NCBI RefSeq assembly: GCF_047495875.1
Contig: NC_092458.1
Coordinates: 110,409,727-110,473,726 of the forward strand
DNA length: 64,000 bases
Reading direction: 5' to 3'
Origin: Pithys albifrons albifrons
Taxonomy: Eukaryota; Chordata; Aves; Passeriformes; Thamnophilidae
Position numbers and translations under genes: made by a program. This document shows positions 11,831-24,093 of the stretch, piece by piece (position 1 is the first letter of the stretch; the number at the start of each line of letters is the position of its first letter). The notes under the pieces are model-generated. The model searched no databases, was not told the DNA's origin, and saw only the letters and a program-made list of their open reading frames with translations.

Positions 11831-14800
11831 TCTTCTGAAGTCCAAAACTGTAAACTTGCTCCTCCCTGCCCTTAAGCTTAGTCTCTTAGGTCAACTTTTT
11901 ATCACCTCACACAAGAAAAGAAAAGAACAAAATAAGATTTGGGTATTCTGTGCAAGACCAGCTGAAAGAGTCAGGGGAAATGATCATCCACCATTAAGCA
12001 ACCCATCACTCAGAAAAAACAAAACTCAAGTGGATGTGTTATAATGTAGCTGGAAGTGTGACTAATTACATGTAGGTGTTATTCAGCTAGATTAAGCTTT
12101 AAAGGAATTTAAAAGATTTTCCAGTTTCCAGTGTTCTCCAGGCTGTATTTTTGATGCCCCTCTTTTGAGAAATACGCTTTAATCCTTCTCTTCAATACTG
12201 GGAAACAATCCTGAGCATGCATTCTTGTTTCATGGCTATGAGGAAGTGCCACTGTATCTTGAGACATCAGCAAGGACTGATGGCAGAAGAAAAGACGGTG
12301 CTTCTCCCCTCAGTCCTGCACCCCTAAGCTACAAGCATCACTCAGCTTGGAGTGAATTTCTGTTAGACTTCATGGGAATGGTGCTTGTTGAGCCTCTCCT
12401 TGGGCTTACATATTACACCTTAATGCCTGTGTGACACCACAGAAAGAAGCGGCAAAACTATGGAACTGCAGTGACACAAGCTTTCATTATTCTGTAGGAA
12501 GAAATAAGGTTACCTGAGCTACTTAAAGCAGTGCTACCTTAAGTTTGTCTAGAGTTTCATCTCAACTCTGACTACAGTCCAAACATAACTGACTGCTTTT
12601 TATTCAGTTCAAAGTATATGACCTTGAGATGGAGTAATCATCTAAAAAAGAGCTAGTAAAAATGTCACACAGTCAATAAAAAGTTGGAGAAAATCAAAAA
12701 GCCAGTAAGTCACTAAGTATTTATCATCACTACCACTGAAAGAAAGGAAAAAAAAAAGCTACATTACAAAAAAAGGCCACAGCTTCAGGATGCATAATCT
12801 GTCTACAGACCTATGTGGACAAACAAATAGTGAAGCTTGAATTATTATCCTCAAACTACCAGAAAGAAGACCTCAACAAACCACATGAATGCTATATCTG
12901 GATAATAGCAAACACAAAATAGGAAATGAAATAATTAGGTGATGGGTCCTAAAGATCCAGGGAACACATTATTTATGAAAAAGGTACCCTGTAAAAGCAC
13001 AAATACACAGCAACACAAAACCGTATTGTAAATGACTACTAATCATAAAGTGCAGCCATTGTTATGATGGTATAAAGTTTTAAATTAAGTAAAAAGCTTA
13101 AAGGTATATATTTGGGTATTCAACAGGGGGTTGAGAGGGGCACTAACAAGACATTTTCTTGTACATAAGCTGAAGTCTTAACTACAGTAGGAAAATGAGC
13201 TGAACATGAGTCCTTTCTTGCACATTTCTTTCTTATCAGGATAAGCTATTCTTTTCCATTTTAGTAATAATGATAATAAAGAAAAATATTTTTTTTCTAA
13301 TTAAACTCTCTTAAGAAAGATTAAAGATGAATGATTAAAATAATTCTTATTCTCTTCACACCCCTTTCAGAGATTCTAAAATTATTTTTTTTTCTAATTT
13401 GATTATCTTTGCTTTTGGAATACTATTTTGCACATAAATTTTTTCTGTGAGTTGCACTGAAGACACCGTATCTAATCCAAGACTGCTTAGAACCAGTGGA
13501 ATATATTGCACAAATTATAGCACCTTGCACAGCAGCTTCTCTGAGAGTGTCACTAAATAGAGAAGATTTTAAAGTAATTCCTTTTGAGTTTATAAGGGGT
13601 TAAGAAAAAAGTAACCCTTTAATAAGCTGGGTTAAGTTTAAATCCTATTTATGCAGTTCAATAGATCAAAAAAATAACATAAAACTCTCCATTAAATAGC
13701 TGATTTCCATAGCATACTTATAGTTTATATTAATTCATACTTTTCCTACATTCTTGATAGAAATCTTAATATTGGTAGTGCCAAAGGTATTGTTCTTTGT
13801 TTAGTTTTCCTGATAATGATAGTATATTTAATTGCAAACAAAAAACATGTTAATTTCTGAAATAATAAAATGAATTAATTTTACCAGTCTGGATTTTGCA
13901 TAAGGAGCTCTGGTCCTCACAACTTAACCTTTGTATTTATGAAATTGCAATAATTCCTAAAGACAGATTGACTAGGTTATCTTAAACGTTTCGTTTTACA
14001 TTTTTGTACAGTTAAAAGTTCAAAATATTTTCATTTTAAATTCTATTAAGTTATCAAAATATATACTTGTTTAGAAGTGCTTTTACCAATGAAAAGAGAA
14101 CCTTGCTAATTTCTTTATTTTAAAGTATAGCCACATTATCTGTTATAACTTTAATGATATTATGCTGGGCTTTTTTTTTTGTTTTTTTTTGCAGTAGAGG
14201 CTTTTGTTGTTCAAAATGTGCTTTCTTCTGAAATGCAGCCCACATAAAATACTCTCACAGGGTTTTTATTTCTTCAACATGAGGAATATAAATTTAGATT
14301 CTATTACTAATTGCTTCCTAGTAATCAAGGGGTAGACATCTGGGAATTTTATAATCCTTAGGCTACATTAAACAGAAAGATAGTTCTAAGGCAGTTTGTT
14401 GTGAGATGACGTTGACATAAACCATTGTAAAACTCTGCCTTGAGAGAAATTCTAAAGTGTTATCAGGCTTTTCTCAGCCATCTTAATATTAAATAATACA
14501 TAATCTAGAACCTAATTTCTTCCCTTTTTTTTTTTTTTTTTTCCCACTAAGAGTGTTCCAAATTAACTACAGGACTGTTGGAAATTTTTACATGTTAAAT
14601 CTGGAACTATACAAAATTTAGAGTTCCTCACTTGAGCAAATTAATACTGCATTTTAGGAATATACTATGCCTACACAAAGGTTTTTAGAAAAAGTCAGGT
14701 CTTGGAGGCAATCGTGGGGTTCAGAGTTATGAGAAATAATAGAATCTAAAATCTATATGAATAGAAGTTACACTGACTCTGGTTAAGATGATCAGTGATA

Positions 14801-17800
14801 ACAATCAACATGACCAGAATTTGTAAAGGCAGAAGAACATTCAAAGTTATTTCTACCACCCAAATCTATCAGGCATAGATAAGATGAACTTGAAAACTTC
14901 TCTAGAAGGTTCTTCTTTCCCTCAAATTTCATTGAGATATTCATACACTATCACCAAAATTTGAAAAATGAAGATGACCTACCTGATACAAATCATTTAG
15001 CTGAAGAAAAGATGTATAATAAAACATACTGCTGGCTCCTGCAGTTGATAAATCAGATTATTTTGATCTCCAGATCCTCTAGAATGTCATCTTCTTTTTA
15101 ATAAAAGCATAACCATTTGGAAAGGATTACAAACAAAGTCTCTGTGAATTTCAACATGAATATGAATGAAGCACTCTCCTGCTCCCTCCTCCACCTCCCA
15201 ATACAGGCTTACAGTAGCAAGAATACTGGGCAAGAGACAATCACAGTCTCTTGATATAAAATATTAACCAGAACTATTATGCTCATTATTACAGTATGCT
15301 GTCATGGAACTACTTCCACAGGTTTTCTATATTTTGGTCTTGACCATTAGATTACCATAGGATTTGGCCTGCATAACAACTCTGATAACAAATCAAAGTA
15401 ACTTGCTGACAGAGGTGTTCATTTGTTTTTCATTTTGTTTTTTTCCCCCCATCTCTTTGAAAACATAGCAAATACAATACATAGCAAATTACAGTCATTA
15501 AGCAGTTAGACAAGTCTCATGAGATGCAAGTTACAAATAATCTCCTTCTACACCTACTATAAAGAAGAAGAGAATAGGTCAAAGAATTTATTCAAAAATT
15601 CCAAGTATTGATAAGAACATTTAAGAACAGCACTGTGTAAAAGGCTAACACGTCTATTAGAATTAAAAGATTGCACTATATTTCCCTATCAGATATGTAG
15701 AATTTTTCAGGAAAGATACTTTGCTTTCTTACTTTTCCTAAAGAATCTTCCCTAAAGAGCAATATATATCTCCCCAAGGCTTCAGACCTATAGAATTATG
15801 GCCAAAAAAGAAAAAAAAAATTCTAAAAATTACAGTCCTGGAAATACAGTGGAAGTGAACTAGCATTTGACTACAAGGAAAATCCTCCTCATTAGAGTTG
15901 AATCTTTTCCATGAATATGGCATTCATATATTCATTGGAGTAATCAAATAGAACAAATTCAGTGAAGATTTCTTGCTTGTATATTCTTTAAGAGAAAATT
16001 GATTTATATAATGTCCTTTGGGTTGTTTGAAAACTGATTTCTAGTTTAATTTCCTACCTAATTGCAGATATGGTTCTTTAGTTCAAGAACTTTTTTCCTG
16101 CCTTTACTTGCACCTCACATAGCTGTCGATTGTACTCCTTTCATTTTGTTAGAACCATGAAAAGGTGTCCCAGACACTGAAAATCCTGGCAAAAAATATT
16201 TTCTAAAGCTGTTCGGATTTGTCCATTTTCCTAGATGAAGGCTGATCAGACTTGTCTTGTAGATTAATATGTGTAATCTAGCAGAATACAGAAAACATTA
16301 ATCCAGGATTTAAATGAAGACAATGTTATTATTGTTCTGGAATTATTCCTCTTGGATAGAGATCAAAGAATCACTATTAACCTTCCATACTTAACACTTT
16401 TCCTACAAATGACATGTCTGCTGTCATTTTCTTCCTTTTTAAATTAAAATGTATAGAAGTAACCCACAGACAGCTAAACAGCTGAAATAGAAGCAAAACA
16501 AAAAAGAAGTAAAAAGACTGGAATTCCGGTTTGATAACCAGTGATCACACTAAAACCAAGAGTGCAGTTATGGGAACAAGATGTAAATAAGAATATTTCA
16601 ATAACAGCTTCAAGGTACCTCAAGTGGTATGTAGTTTAAAGAACTCCTTGATATAGGTTATGGGTCAGTATGCAGTACTATGTAAGCAAAAATATGAACA
16701 TATATCTTCACAGTTTAATTAAGAATAAATCATTTATCTTATGACATATACTATAACTCTAGAGACACTTTGCACATTTTGAGCAAGAGATATTCTATAG
16801 ATTTAAACAATTAAGACATATTCATGGAAAGAGCTTCCCATAAGGGTCAGCTAAATACTTTAAACCTGCTACCTGAGAGCTGTTTGCCCTCAATGATGTG
16901 TCCAATATGCTGAAGTAAAGGAATTGCTCCAACACTCCTCAACTCTGAGAATCATCAGGGACAATCCATGGACTGCAGGACAGCAGAACAGGGTGGAGAC
17001 ACAAGAATTTGGTCCCCTTTTATGCCCTGAGGGTCCCAGATATACATGCACACATTTACCCCGTGGTACCCAGGTGATCCCCACTGTGCCTCCTGCCCTG
17101 TCCTTGCTACAGGTTCACACCTCAATGCTGTAATCACTGAGCATGAAACTCAGCACTGTACAGGTTTCACCTGCAGTACATCCCTGGGCACCAGTTCAGC
17201 AGCATCTTGTTCTACTGAACAAGACTAAATTAAAGGTGAGTTGGAGCAGAGGCACTACTATGCAGAGATCTACTTCCCCCTTCCAGAGGTGTTATGGAAA
17301 GAAAAAAAAAAAAAGAAGAAAGAAAAATCCCCTCTACCCTATTTCTATAAGGGAGTGCATTCTTTACACATGAAAGAAGGTAGTCCAAGTAATTTTTATG
17401 TCACAGATGTAAATTGAAGATCAACGTTTATATGTGTTTATATACCAGAGCAGAAAGTTATTCCCACTCAGGAAGAAGTATAGTGAAAAAGTAAAGAAAA
17501 GATGTTAAAGAAAGTTTCAGTTAGTATGTTTAACTCATAAAAAACCCCAACCAACCAATAGCAATAACAACAAAACAAAACAAAAACCCCACATGCAACA
17601 AAAATCCCAGCTTAAATAAGCAATGCTGCACCCATTAAGAATGAAGAAATACTGATCTTCCTTTCCTGCAGTTACATAAATTTCAAATTACTCAAATTCT
17701 GACAGAAAACATGATATCTTTCCTTTAGAGATAATTTCAGTCAGGAGTTATGTGGGTGTTGGCTAGTTTTAGCTCAGATAGAGTATTCTGTTCTATTAAA

Positions 17801-20800
17801 GTCATATAGATAACAAAGGAAGTGTTTGCCATATAACATGTTCTCTGAAAATAAAATCAGTTGGCTTCAGTGAGGTGAAATTAAAACATTGGGATAGGGC
17901 ACAGAGGTACTTGAACTTCAGATTGCTTTATTAGCCAACTGCTCCTGCTATTTTGAGCACCTTAGATGTCTCTGTGGTGAACATTATTCCAAATTGGTTT
18001 ATCTTTTTGGGGTTGAACTGAGAAATTACACAAAGCCGATTCTCATGTAAGAGGAAAAATAAGTCACGTATTTCTATTAGGTGGACAATGTTTCACAGTT
18101 TTCATGCAGTATAGTCTTCCTAAAATAAAAACTCATTTTATAATTTCAGTAGACATCATTATGTGGCTGAGTGGTGTGTGTATATAAGTATCTAGCCTTA
18201 ATCAACAGGTATATGAAATTGAGCATTGTGGTTAAGTGGCAAACATGCATTGTGATCCAAATAATGCTGAGAGTATAATGGACAAAGATATTTCAGCTCA
18301 TTTGCCAGACTATGATTATTTTTGTTTCCATTTCTCACACAGTGTTTTCTGGCAGGGGAAGGAAAAGTAAGTGATATTTAATTGCATCAATAGTTTCAAA
18401 TGAATAATGGAAAATAACACCAGTTCACTCTTCATGTCACGTCCACTGTTAAGCCAATTTATTCCTCTTCATAAATCAATTTGGTTTTCAGTGTAGGTGG
18501 AATCATTACAACAGGGTCATCTTCCTAGCATTTGAATTCACTGACCATTTGGTTCACAGTCATACATTGCATATGCACAGGGAGAGCTATTTGTCTATAA
18601 GCAGAGGCTGACATTAGAAGGTTGACTTTTTATCAAAGCTGAGTGAATAATCTGAAACTGATTATTGAATGCATATTTGGGGTGGCTTGTCCTAATTCCT
18701 TAATCCATTGCTACTCTAACTAGGGGAGGAAGATGGGTGGGACAGGAACCAGGCACAGTATGGGATGGACAACATATGCTCAAGGCCTTCAACAACAAAG
18801 GGATCTTGAAATGCTACTATCTTCAACATTTGAAAATTGCCTGGGAGTTTCTTCACTGAACAATTCTCAGGCTGGAAACTATTCACACACAAATTCAGAG
18901 GAAAAAACACTCTTTTTGTTATATTAGTAGAGATTTGACTGTTCATTACGATTACTGCTTTTATTTTGTATTTTGTTGTTGTTAGTAACACAGTGGTAAA
19001 TAGAGGTGTGTTTTTTCTTTTAAAACTTGTTCATGACAAATTTTTAACATTGAAGGTTTATTTTCCTACTTCCCACAATGGAGAACTTAAACACATGATA
19101 GAACCAATGCAAATTACAGCAGAATTAATAGTTACTCCGTGTTCTTCACTCCTCCCCTCTCCTTTATTATCTACAAGTTAATTATGTTACCATACTGCTC
19201 TGGGGTCCACCAGCACCTGGGTGAAAAGCAAATGCTGAGATTCTGATTGCTCCCAATACAGTGGAAAATGAACTCTCTTCTCCCTGGTACCCACTGGATA
19301 ACTACTAGAAATTGTCCCTTTCTGAACTCCTCTGTGATCTTTGTCTCTGATATTTTGTCTCTTGATATCAGTCTTTTATGAACAAAAGCATCTAAATAAT
19401 CGGACCTGAATACAGATCAGCAGCATTGTTAACTGCATAGTCCTTACTGCAGCAGCACTGAACACAAAATTATTTAGAACACTTCCACAATTAATTAAAT
19501 GGAAGTTTCTGAATTGCACTGCTTCCTGCAATGAGTGATGCAAGCATGCATAAAAAATAAACACTAATATTACAGGTGAGGTTTTTAAGAGAAGCATGGC
19601 CTGGCTGCTCTGATATTCAGAAAATTAAAATGTTTCACTCATTAAAAAAAAACTGGACAATATAATTTCTCCTTCATTAGCTTTCTACTATGAAAAATTT
19701 CTTTTTAGTGACTAGCCTTATACAGCTACTTGTCAATCAGTGAACTCCTAATCTTATCCTTCAAAATTAAAGTCAACTAACTTGTCAGTAAGTACTTCAG
19801 TTAGCACCAAAACTAGGAGCTGGTTTTATAAGGGGCTTTTGTGCAGCAGATACCAAACATATTCCAGCTCAGTCCTTTATAGATATTCTATTTGTGCATC
19901 ATCCCTTAGGTAACTCTTAAAGAATGAAGGAGACTTTATACAAACTAATGAATCCTATGACATGGAATCTGTTTTAAAAACTAACAAATCTTTCCTCTGA
20001 TTCAGACATCTATCAAAGGAAACTATTCTGGTAATCCATATGCCTATTATTTGGTACAGAGATTGGAGGTTAAACTGCACATCAACCAGTTCTAGGGAAG
20101 TTAAACATTTCCCTCAGAGGCTCTTAATCAGCTCAAATGGTTGATCTAAGCTCAGGAGATGTTATTTAGATTATTCATGGTTATTTAGGCAGTGTGAACC
20201 TAATTAAAACACTGATGCTATTTTGAAAACAGGTGTTCTACCTAGTCAAAAACATTCCAGCTTTTGACCCCAAGACCAATATTCTTTTTTACAAGGTTTC
20301 ATAACCAGAAAAGATGGATCTGTCTGTTCTACAGGTTAGAAGACTGGTCTGGCTTGCTAGAGACTCAGATCCAGGTTCTATTAACAACTCAGAAGAATCC
20401 ATATCTGAGTCACTACCTTGGCTCAGATAAGCAGGACTCAGATCCTTACTTCCTTCAACCCAGGCCAAGGTCCTTATTATCTGTGAACACTCAGAAACCT
20501 GAGGTTTGATCCAAAACATCAATTCCATGTCTACAAACTGTTCTTTTATTGAAAACAACAACATCAACTCAAAATAGGATTGTCATTAAATGGAATTGGC
20601 CTCTGTTAGCTCATATTCCAATGGTTATTGATTTTTTCAAGTTAAAGAGCATCTGAACATCTACAGTAGGAAAGAATTGTAACTGTAGTATAAGAAATAA
20701 AACTTACTTTGTATTCCTTTTTCATCTGGCTCATCAATGCAAGCCAAAAGTCACACTAATCAACCCAGGCAGTTAGCATGCTATATGAAAATTTAAAATG

Positions 20801-22850
20801 TCTGCTGATTGAAGCAAAAAGAAGAGGGAAAAAAAAAAAAAAACAAAAAGCAAATATCTATAGCAATTACTCAAGTTATAAACATTACACTAAAACATGC
20901 ACTTCACAGAAGTTTTCATGATGATGACAAAAGGGATCACTGTAACACAGAAAACGTATTTCCAGAAATTTTTTGCAGAACTCTCTAGAGACCCACAGCT
21001 GCTTTTTTCCACTCTGAATCCCCAGATTTAGTCACCAGACATTATAAATGCAATACAAATAAAAAAAATGCTAAGGAAAAAATAATTAGAAAATAGTAAA
21101 CAACCAAAACATGCAAAGGACACAAAACCATGCAAAACCCCAGGTGGCAACAGAATTAATCAAAGGCCATCTAAAGAATTCCATGTGCCTGCTTGAGAAG
21201 TAATTTGCAAAATCCTTATACTAGACAATTTTTTCTTCTCTGTTTAGAGAGACTCTTAATAAAATGATTGTATGCAGAAAAAAAATTTTCCTTAACCTCA
21301 CGAAAAATACACGTGTTTCTGTGTGTAGATTCTCCCCACAGCAGTAAAACAGTGTTAAGATATTACAGCACCATTTCCCCCTATTGTTCTGTGGTTAGCT
21401 AAAGAAAGGGGCACATTTCTCTATAGTTTTGCAGCATTTTCCTTTTCAGAATTAGTTACTATAGTCTACTCTGGTTAGGGGAGTCCTTTTATAATGCTAA
21501 CATTTCTATGAACTTTGAATTAATAACATCACTGTCTGCACTGTGATAAACACTCCAGGCTAGGATGCTGCTATGATTAGAGTCAGAAGGGGTGGGAGTG
21601 GAACTCAACAAAACCTTGCAACCACTCCCAAGCTACATGTATTAGCTGGATTCTTCTCATCCTCCACTGCCCTCTCCTGACTCCTATCACCTGATATTTA
21701 TGATGAGAAAAGTTAACCAAATCACTCACAATCACACCATTTCCCAAATTAGTGACTCCAAACAGGTGAAGGCTGATTTACTGGCAGTTTTGACGCTGTT
21801 TCAAAGTTCAAGTAGGAAGGTGAACAGCTGCAGCAGTAACAAGTTTGTTGCAGGGAAAAAAAGTAATATTTGTGTATGGTCTGTGTTATAACCTTTCCCT
21901 TTATTAACTGCAAAAAGAATCCTGGCAATGCATATTTACAATGACAGTACAGATCAGCAAACCAATTATCAATCCATCAATTGATCAGAACTAGTCTTGG
22001 GAGTAGTTTGCTGTTGGAAATGAGGCCTATGCAGATGGTATGCATGTTCATGACTTGCAGAGCATCTGCACAGAATAGATAATTAGAATGTAGAAGACAA
22101 GAATGCAGTAAACTCAAAGAAAGTTAGAATGGGTAAATGCATACAGAAATTAACTTATTTACTGTTTACTGTTATATGAACTGAAATACTAACTGATGGA
22201 TAGGCTGCTTTTGTTATATCTACATTTTAAGAAGGTTGTGAATGTAGAAACAATTGCCCACCTCCATTCATCAGACACACTCGGCACTGAAAAGAATTTT
22301 GAATTAGAACAGTAAATTAAATATTCTATATTGATGCTGATTTAAATAGCCATCAGTTGGCTTAAACTCTGAATAGAATATATCTCCTAAATTTACTAGA
22401 GAACAATAGTTCAGTTGGTCTAGTCTTTTTCATGGGGAAAGATCTTATGAACTGCAAAACTTGGACAATACTATAGGAAAATTCAAGTTAAGTTATAAAA
22501 CTAGACAGCTAAGATGCTGATAACCACCTTTTCCCTAAGTTACTGCATGTAAACACAAACACAGCCTAGTGGTTTGAAAGTTTATCAGTCTGTACTATAT
22601 TAATTTATATTGAAATACTTTAGCCTTTTATTCATATCGCTATAATATCCTCTCTTCTACGTATAATTTTCTAAAAGGTTACTTTACATCTCAGATTAGT
22701 TGTAATTATTGTCTGTACCATAACTATATCATCTGTGATATTTAAATGCTAAAAATAACCTAATTTAGGCAGTTTTGGTCTGGCCATTTAATTAGCTGAG
22801 TAAAAGTTAAAAACATCTAGGAACACTAAATAGGGCTCACCCAGAAGGTG
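11831..22850. other. Long non-coding AT-rich stretch, no gene seen
   Basis: About 11 kb without a recognisable gene or a clear mobile element. Visible simple sequence: T-rich runs at about 13385-13395 and 14170-14190, T18 at 14525-14542, A-rich purine tracts near 12745-12760 and 17296-17325, an A/C-rich tract at about 17545-17600, and A15 at 20829-20843. The 16860-17250 patch is less AT-rich and open in several frames, but its translations differ by frame and none resembles a protein family. Some of this could be ancient repeat or conserved non-coding DNA; that needs alignment to judge. Confidence 0.5.
14525..14542 (+). repeat. Poly-T tract (T18)
   Basis: Homopolymer of 18 T flanked by ccc and cccac. 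It is not next to any recognisable retrocopy on the minus strand, so it is best called simple sequence. Confidence 0.9.
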
Positions 22851-23269
22851 CTATTTCCAGACAGATGGTTGCTTCTTAAGCAGGCTCGAGATGGTGCTCT
22901 CCCAGACTGGAAGATGGATAACCCTATCCTTCAGTTTCTCAGCTTCATGCAATGAAGTGGAGCACAGGCATTTCTGTCAGGGGACCCTCCTGTCCTCCCC
23001 CTGGTGCAGGGAAGTCCTGTTCTACAGCAGAGAAAGCCAGGTGGTGGAGACATGCCATGCCACACCATACCATGCCACTCCACTCCACCAGGACTGCCCA
23101 CACAGGTGGTCACCAGCTCAGATGGGAAGAGCTTCCACCACTCAGCCACAGAAGGTGTAGTGAGCACATGTGAGGGTCTCTCTTCGTAGTCTGTCAGCAG
23201 GGCAAAGACTCACTGGCTGACTTCTCCTCACCCTGCTAAACTTGGGCAGTCTTTATCTGTCAACAAACA
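22851..23269. other. Moderately GC-rich sequence beside an ERV remnant
   Basis: Frames of 60 to 90 codons are open on both strands at 22891-23189, with no family resemblance. A short irregular run of CCATGC/CCACTCC units lies at about 23044-23085. It directly abuts the LTR end at 23270 and could be old retroviral internal sequence or simply host DNA; I cannot decide. Confidence 0.4.
23030..23090 (+). repeat. Imperfect CCATGCCA / CCACTCC short tandem units
   Basis: Several repeats of CATGCCA, CATACCA and CACTCCA follow each other with small changes at about 23050-23086. It is a degenerate minisatellite-like patch and no function is implied. Confidence 0.5.
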
Positions 23270-23345
23270 TGCAGTGGGTTGCCCCTGGCTGAATGCCAGT
23301 CACACACCAAAGCCAATTTATCACTCCCCTCTGCAAGTGGGGGAG
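23270..23345 (-). mobile_element. ERV LTR U5 end (copy B), minus sense
   Basis: The plus strand begins TGCAGTGGGTTGCCCCTGG and runs through TTTATCACTCCCC to GGGGGAGAGAAAA. This is the complement of the end of an avian LTR whose terminal U5 reads CTCTCCCC...GGGGAGTGATA...CCAGCCAGGG-CAACCCACxxCA. The same block appears at 23496 in the same direction and, inverted, at 23973-24093, so the three pieces are homologous. Only about 75 bases of this copy are recognisable; beyond that the sequence passes into the leader that precedes the primer-binding site. Confidence 0.75.
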
Positions 23346-23468
23346 AGAAAATTACAATTAAGAAATTACAGCAAAATTCTGCTATAATAGTTCCATGCTC
23401 TAACACTGATCTGTACTTGTATTGCCCTTTATCTCTCCCAATTACAATCCTTATCTCAAAACCCTTGT
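23346..23468 (-). mobile_element. ERV leader remnant between PBS and LTR copy B
   Basis: On the minus strand this follows the primer-binding site, where the untranslated leader of a provirus should be. It is only about 120 bases before the sequence turns into another LTR end (copy B). This fits a provirus that lost all of gag, pol and env by internal deletion. The assignment comes from position; I recognise no packaging signal. Confidence 0.5.
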
Positions 23469-23488
23469 GATCCCAGGTTTTGGCACCA
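23469..23488 (-). other. Retroviral primer-binding site, tRNA-Phe type
   Basis: The plus strand carries an almost exact copy of the 3' end of vertebrate tRNA-Phe, ending ggcacca, so the minus strand is complementary to that tRNA. I count two differences in 20 bases, both at CpG positions (CG to CA or TG), the commonest decay in vertebrate DNA. It sits 7 bases inside the end of LTR copy A (23496) on the minus strand, exactly where reverse transcription is primed in a retrovirus. The tRNA sequence is from memory. A tRNA pseudogene is unlikely because only the 3' terminal part is present. Confidence 0.75.
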
Positions 23489-23495
23489 AAAAGAC

Positions 23496-23935
23496 TGTAG
23501 TGGGTTGACCCTGCCTGGATGCCAAACACTCACCAATGCCACTTTATCACTCCCCCTTCAACTGCACAGGGAAGAGAAAATATAGTGAAGAGTTTATGGG
23601 TTGATATAAGGGAAAATAGACTCAAATTTAGGATATTAATTGATGAATTTATTACTAGCAAAATCAGAGAAGGATAATAAGTAGTAAATCTTAAAAATAC
23701 CTTCTCCCAGCCCTACCTCTTCTCCCTCGATGGGACAGGCAGATGGGGAATGGGGGTTATGGTCAATTCATCACATGCTGTTTCTGCTTCTGCTCAGAAA
23801 AAGGAGTCCTTCCTTCCCCTGTTCCAGTGTGGGATCCCTTCCACAGTGCTCCACAAACTTCTCTAAGGTGACTTCACAGGCAACAGTTCTCCACAAACTC
23901 CATACCATACAATGTCAGCTCAGACATAAAAGCTA
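23496..23935 (-). mobile_element. ERV LTR (copy A), minus sense
   Basis: The plus strand starts TGTAGTGGGTTGACCCTGCC at 23496, followed by ACTTTATCACTCCCCC, AGAGAAAATATAGTGAAG, a gttgatataaggg block and a region of the type aggataataag...aaatcttaaaa...cttct. I recognise this order from a common avian ERV LTR, read in complement. The region around 23735-23900 (gggttatggtcaattcatcacatgctg and short ctccacaaactt motifs) continues the same element. In its own sense the LTR ends at 23496, next to the PBS, so this is the 5' LTR of a minus-strand provirus. Its far limit, near 23935, is unclear because an inverted LTR end follows. Confidence 0.7.
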
Positions 23936-23972
23936 AGGGAAGGAGAAGGAAAGTGGGTTTGGTTTAGTAAAC

Positions 23973-24093
23973 TGCCTTATTTCAGCCCACGAGCTGTTTT
24001 CCATCTTATTCTCTCTCCCCCATCTGGCTGGGAAGGGGAGTGATAGAGCTGCTCAGTGAACACCTGGCATTCAACCAAGGTCAACCCACCACA
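23973..24093 (+). mobile_element. ERV LTR U5 end (copy C), inverted relative to copies A and B
   Basis: The plus strand reads agcccacgagctg, then ctctctcccccat, then ggggagtgatagagc, then ACCTGGCATTCAACC and GTCAACCCACCACA. This is the U5 end of the same LTR family, in forward orientation, ending in CA at 24093. Together with copy A, the segment 23496-24093 therefore has LTR ends as terminal inverted repeats about 600 bases apart. Either a second insertion in opposite orientation was truncated here, or part of the provirus was inverted. No target-site duplication of 4 to 6 bases is evident. Confidence 0.7.

Noticed and set aside
23469..23488. tRNA gene or tRNA-derived SINE
   Set aside because: Only the 3' terminal part of tRNA-Phe is present, with no A/B boxes, and it sits next to an LTR end, so a primer-binding site explains it better.
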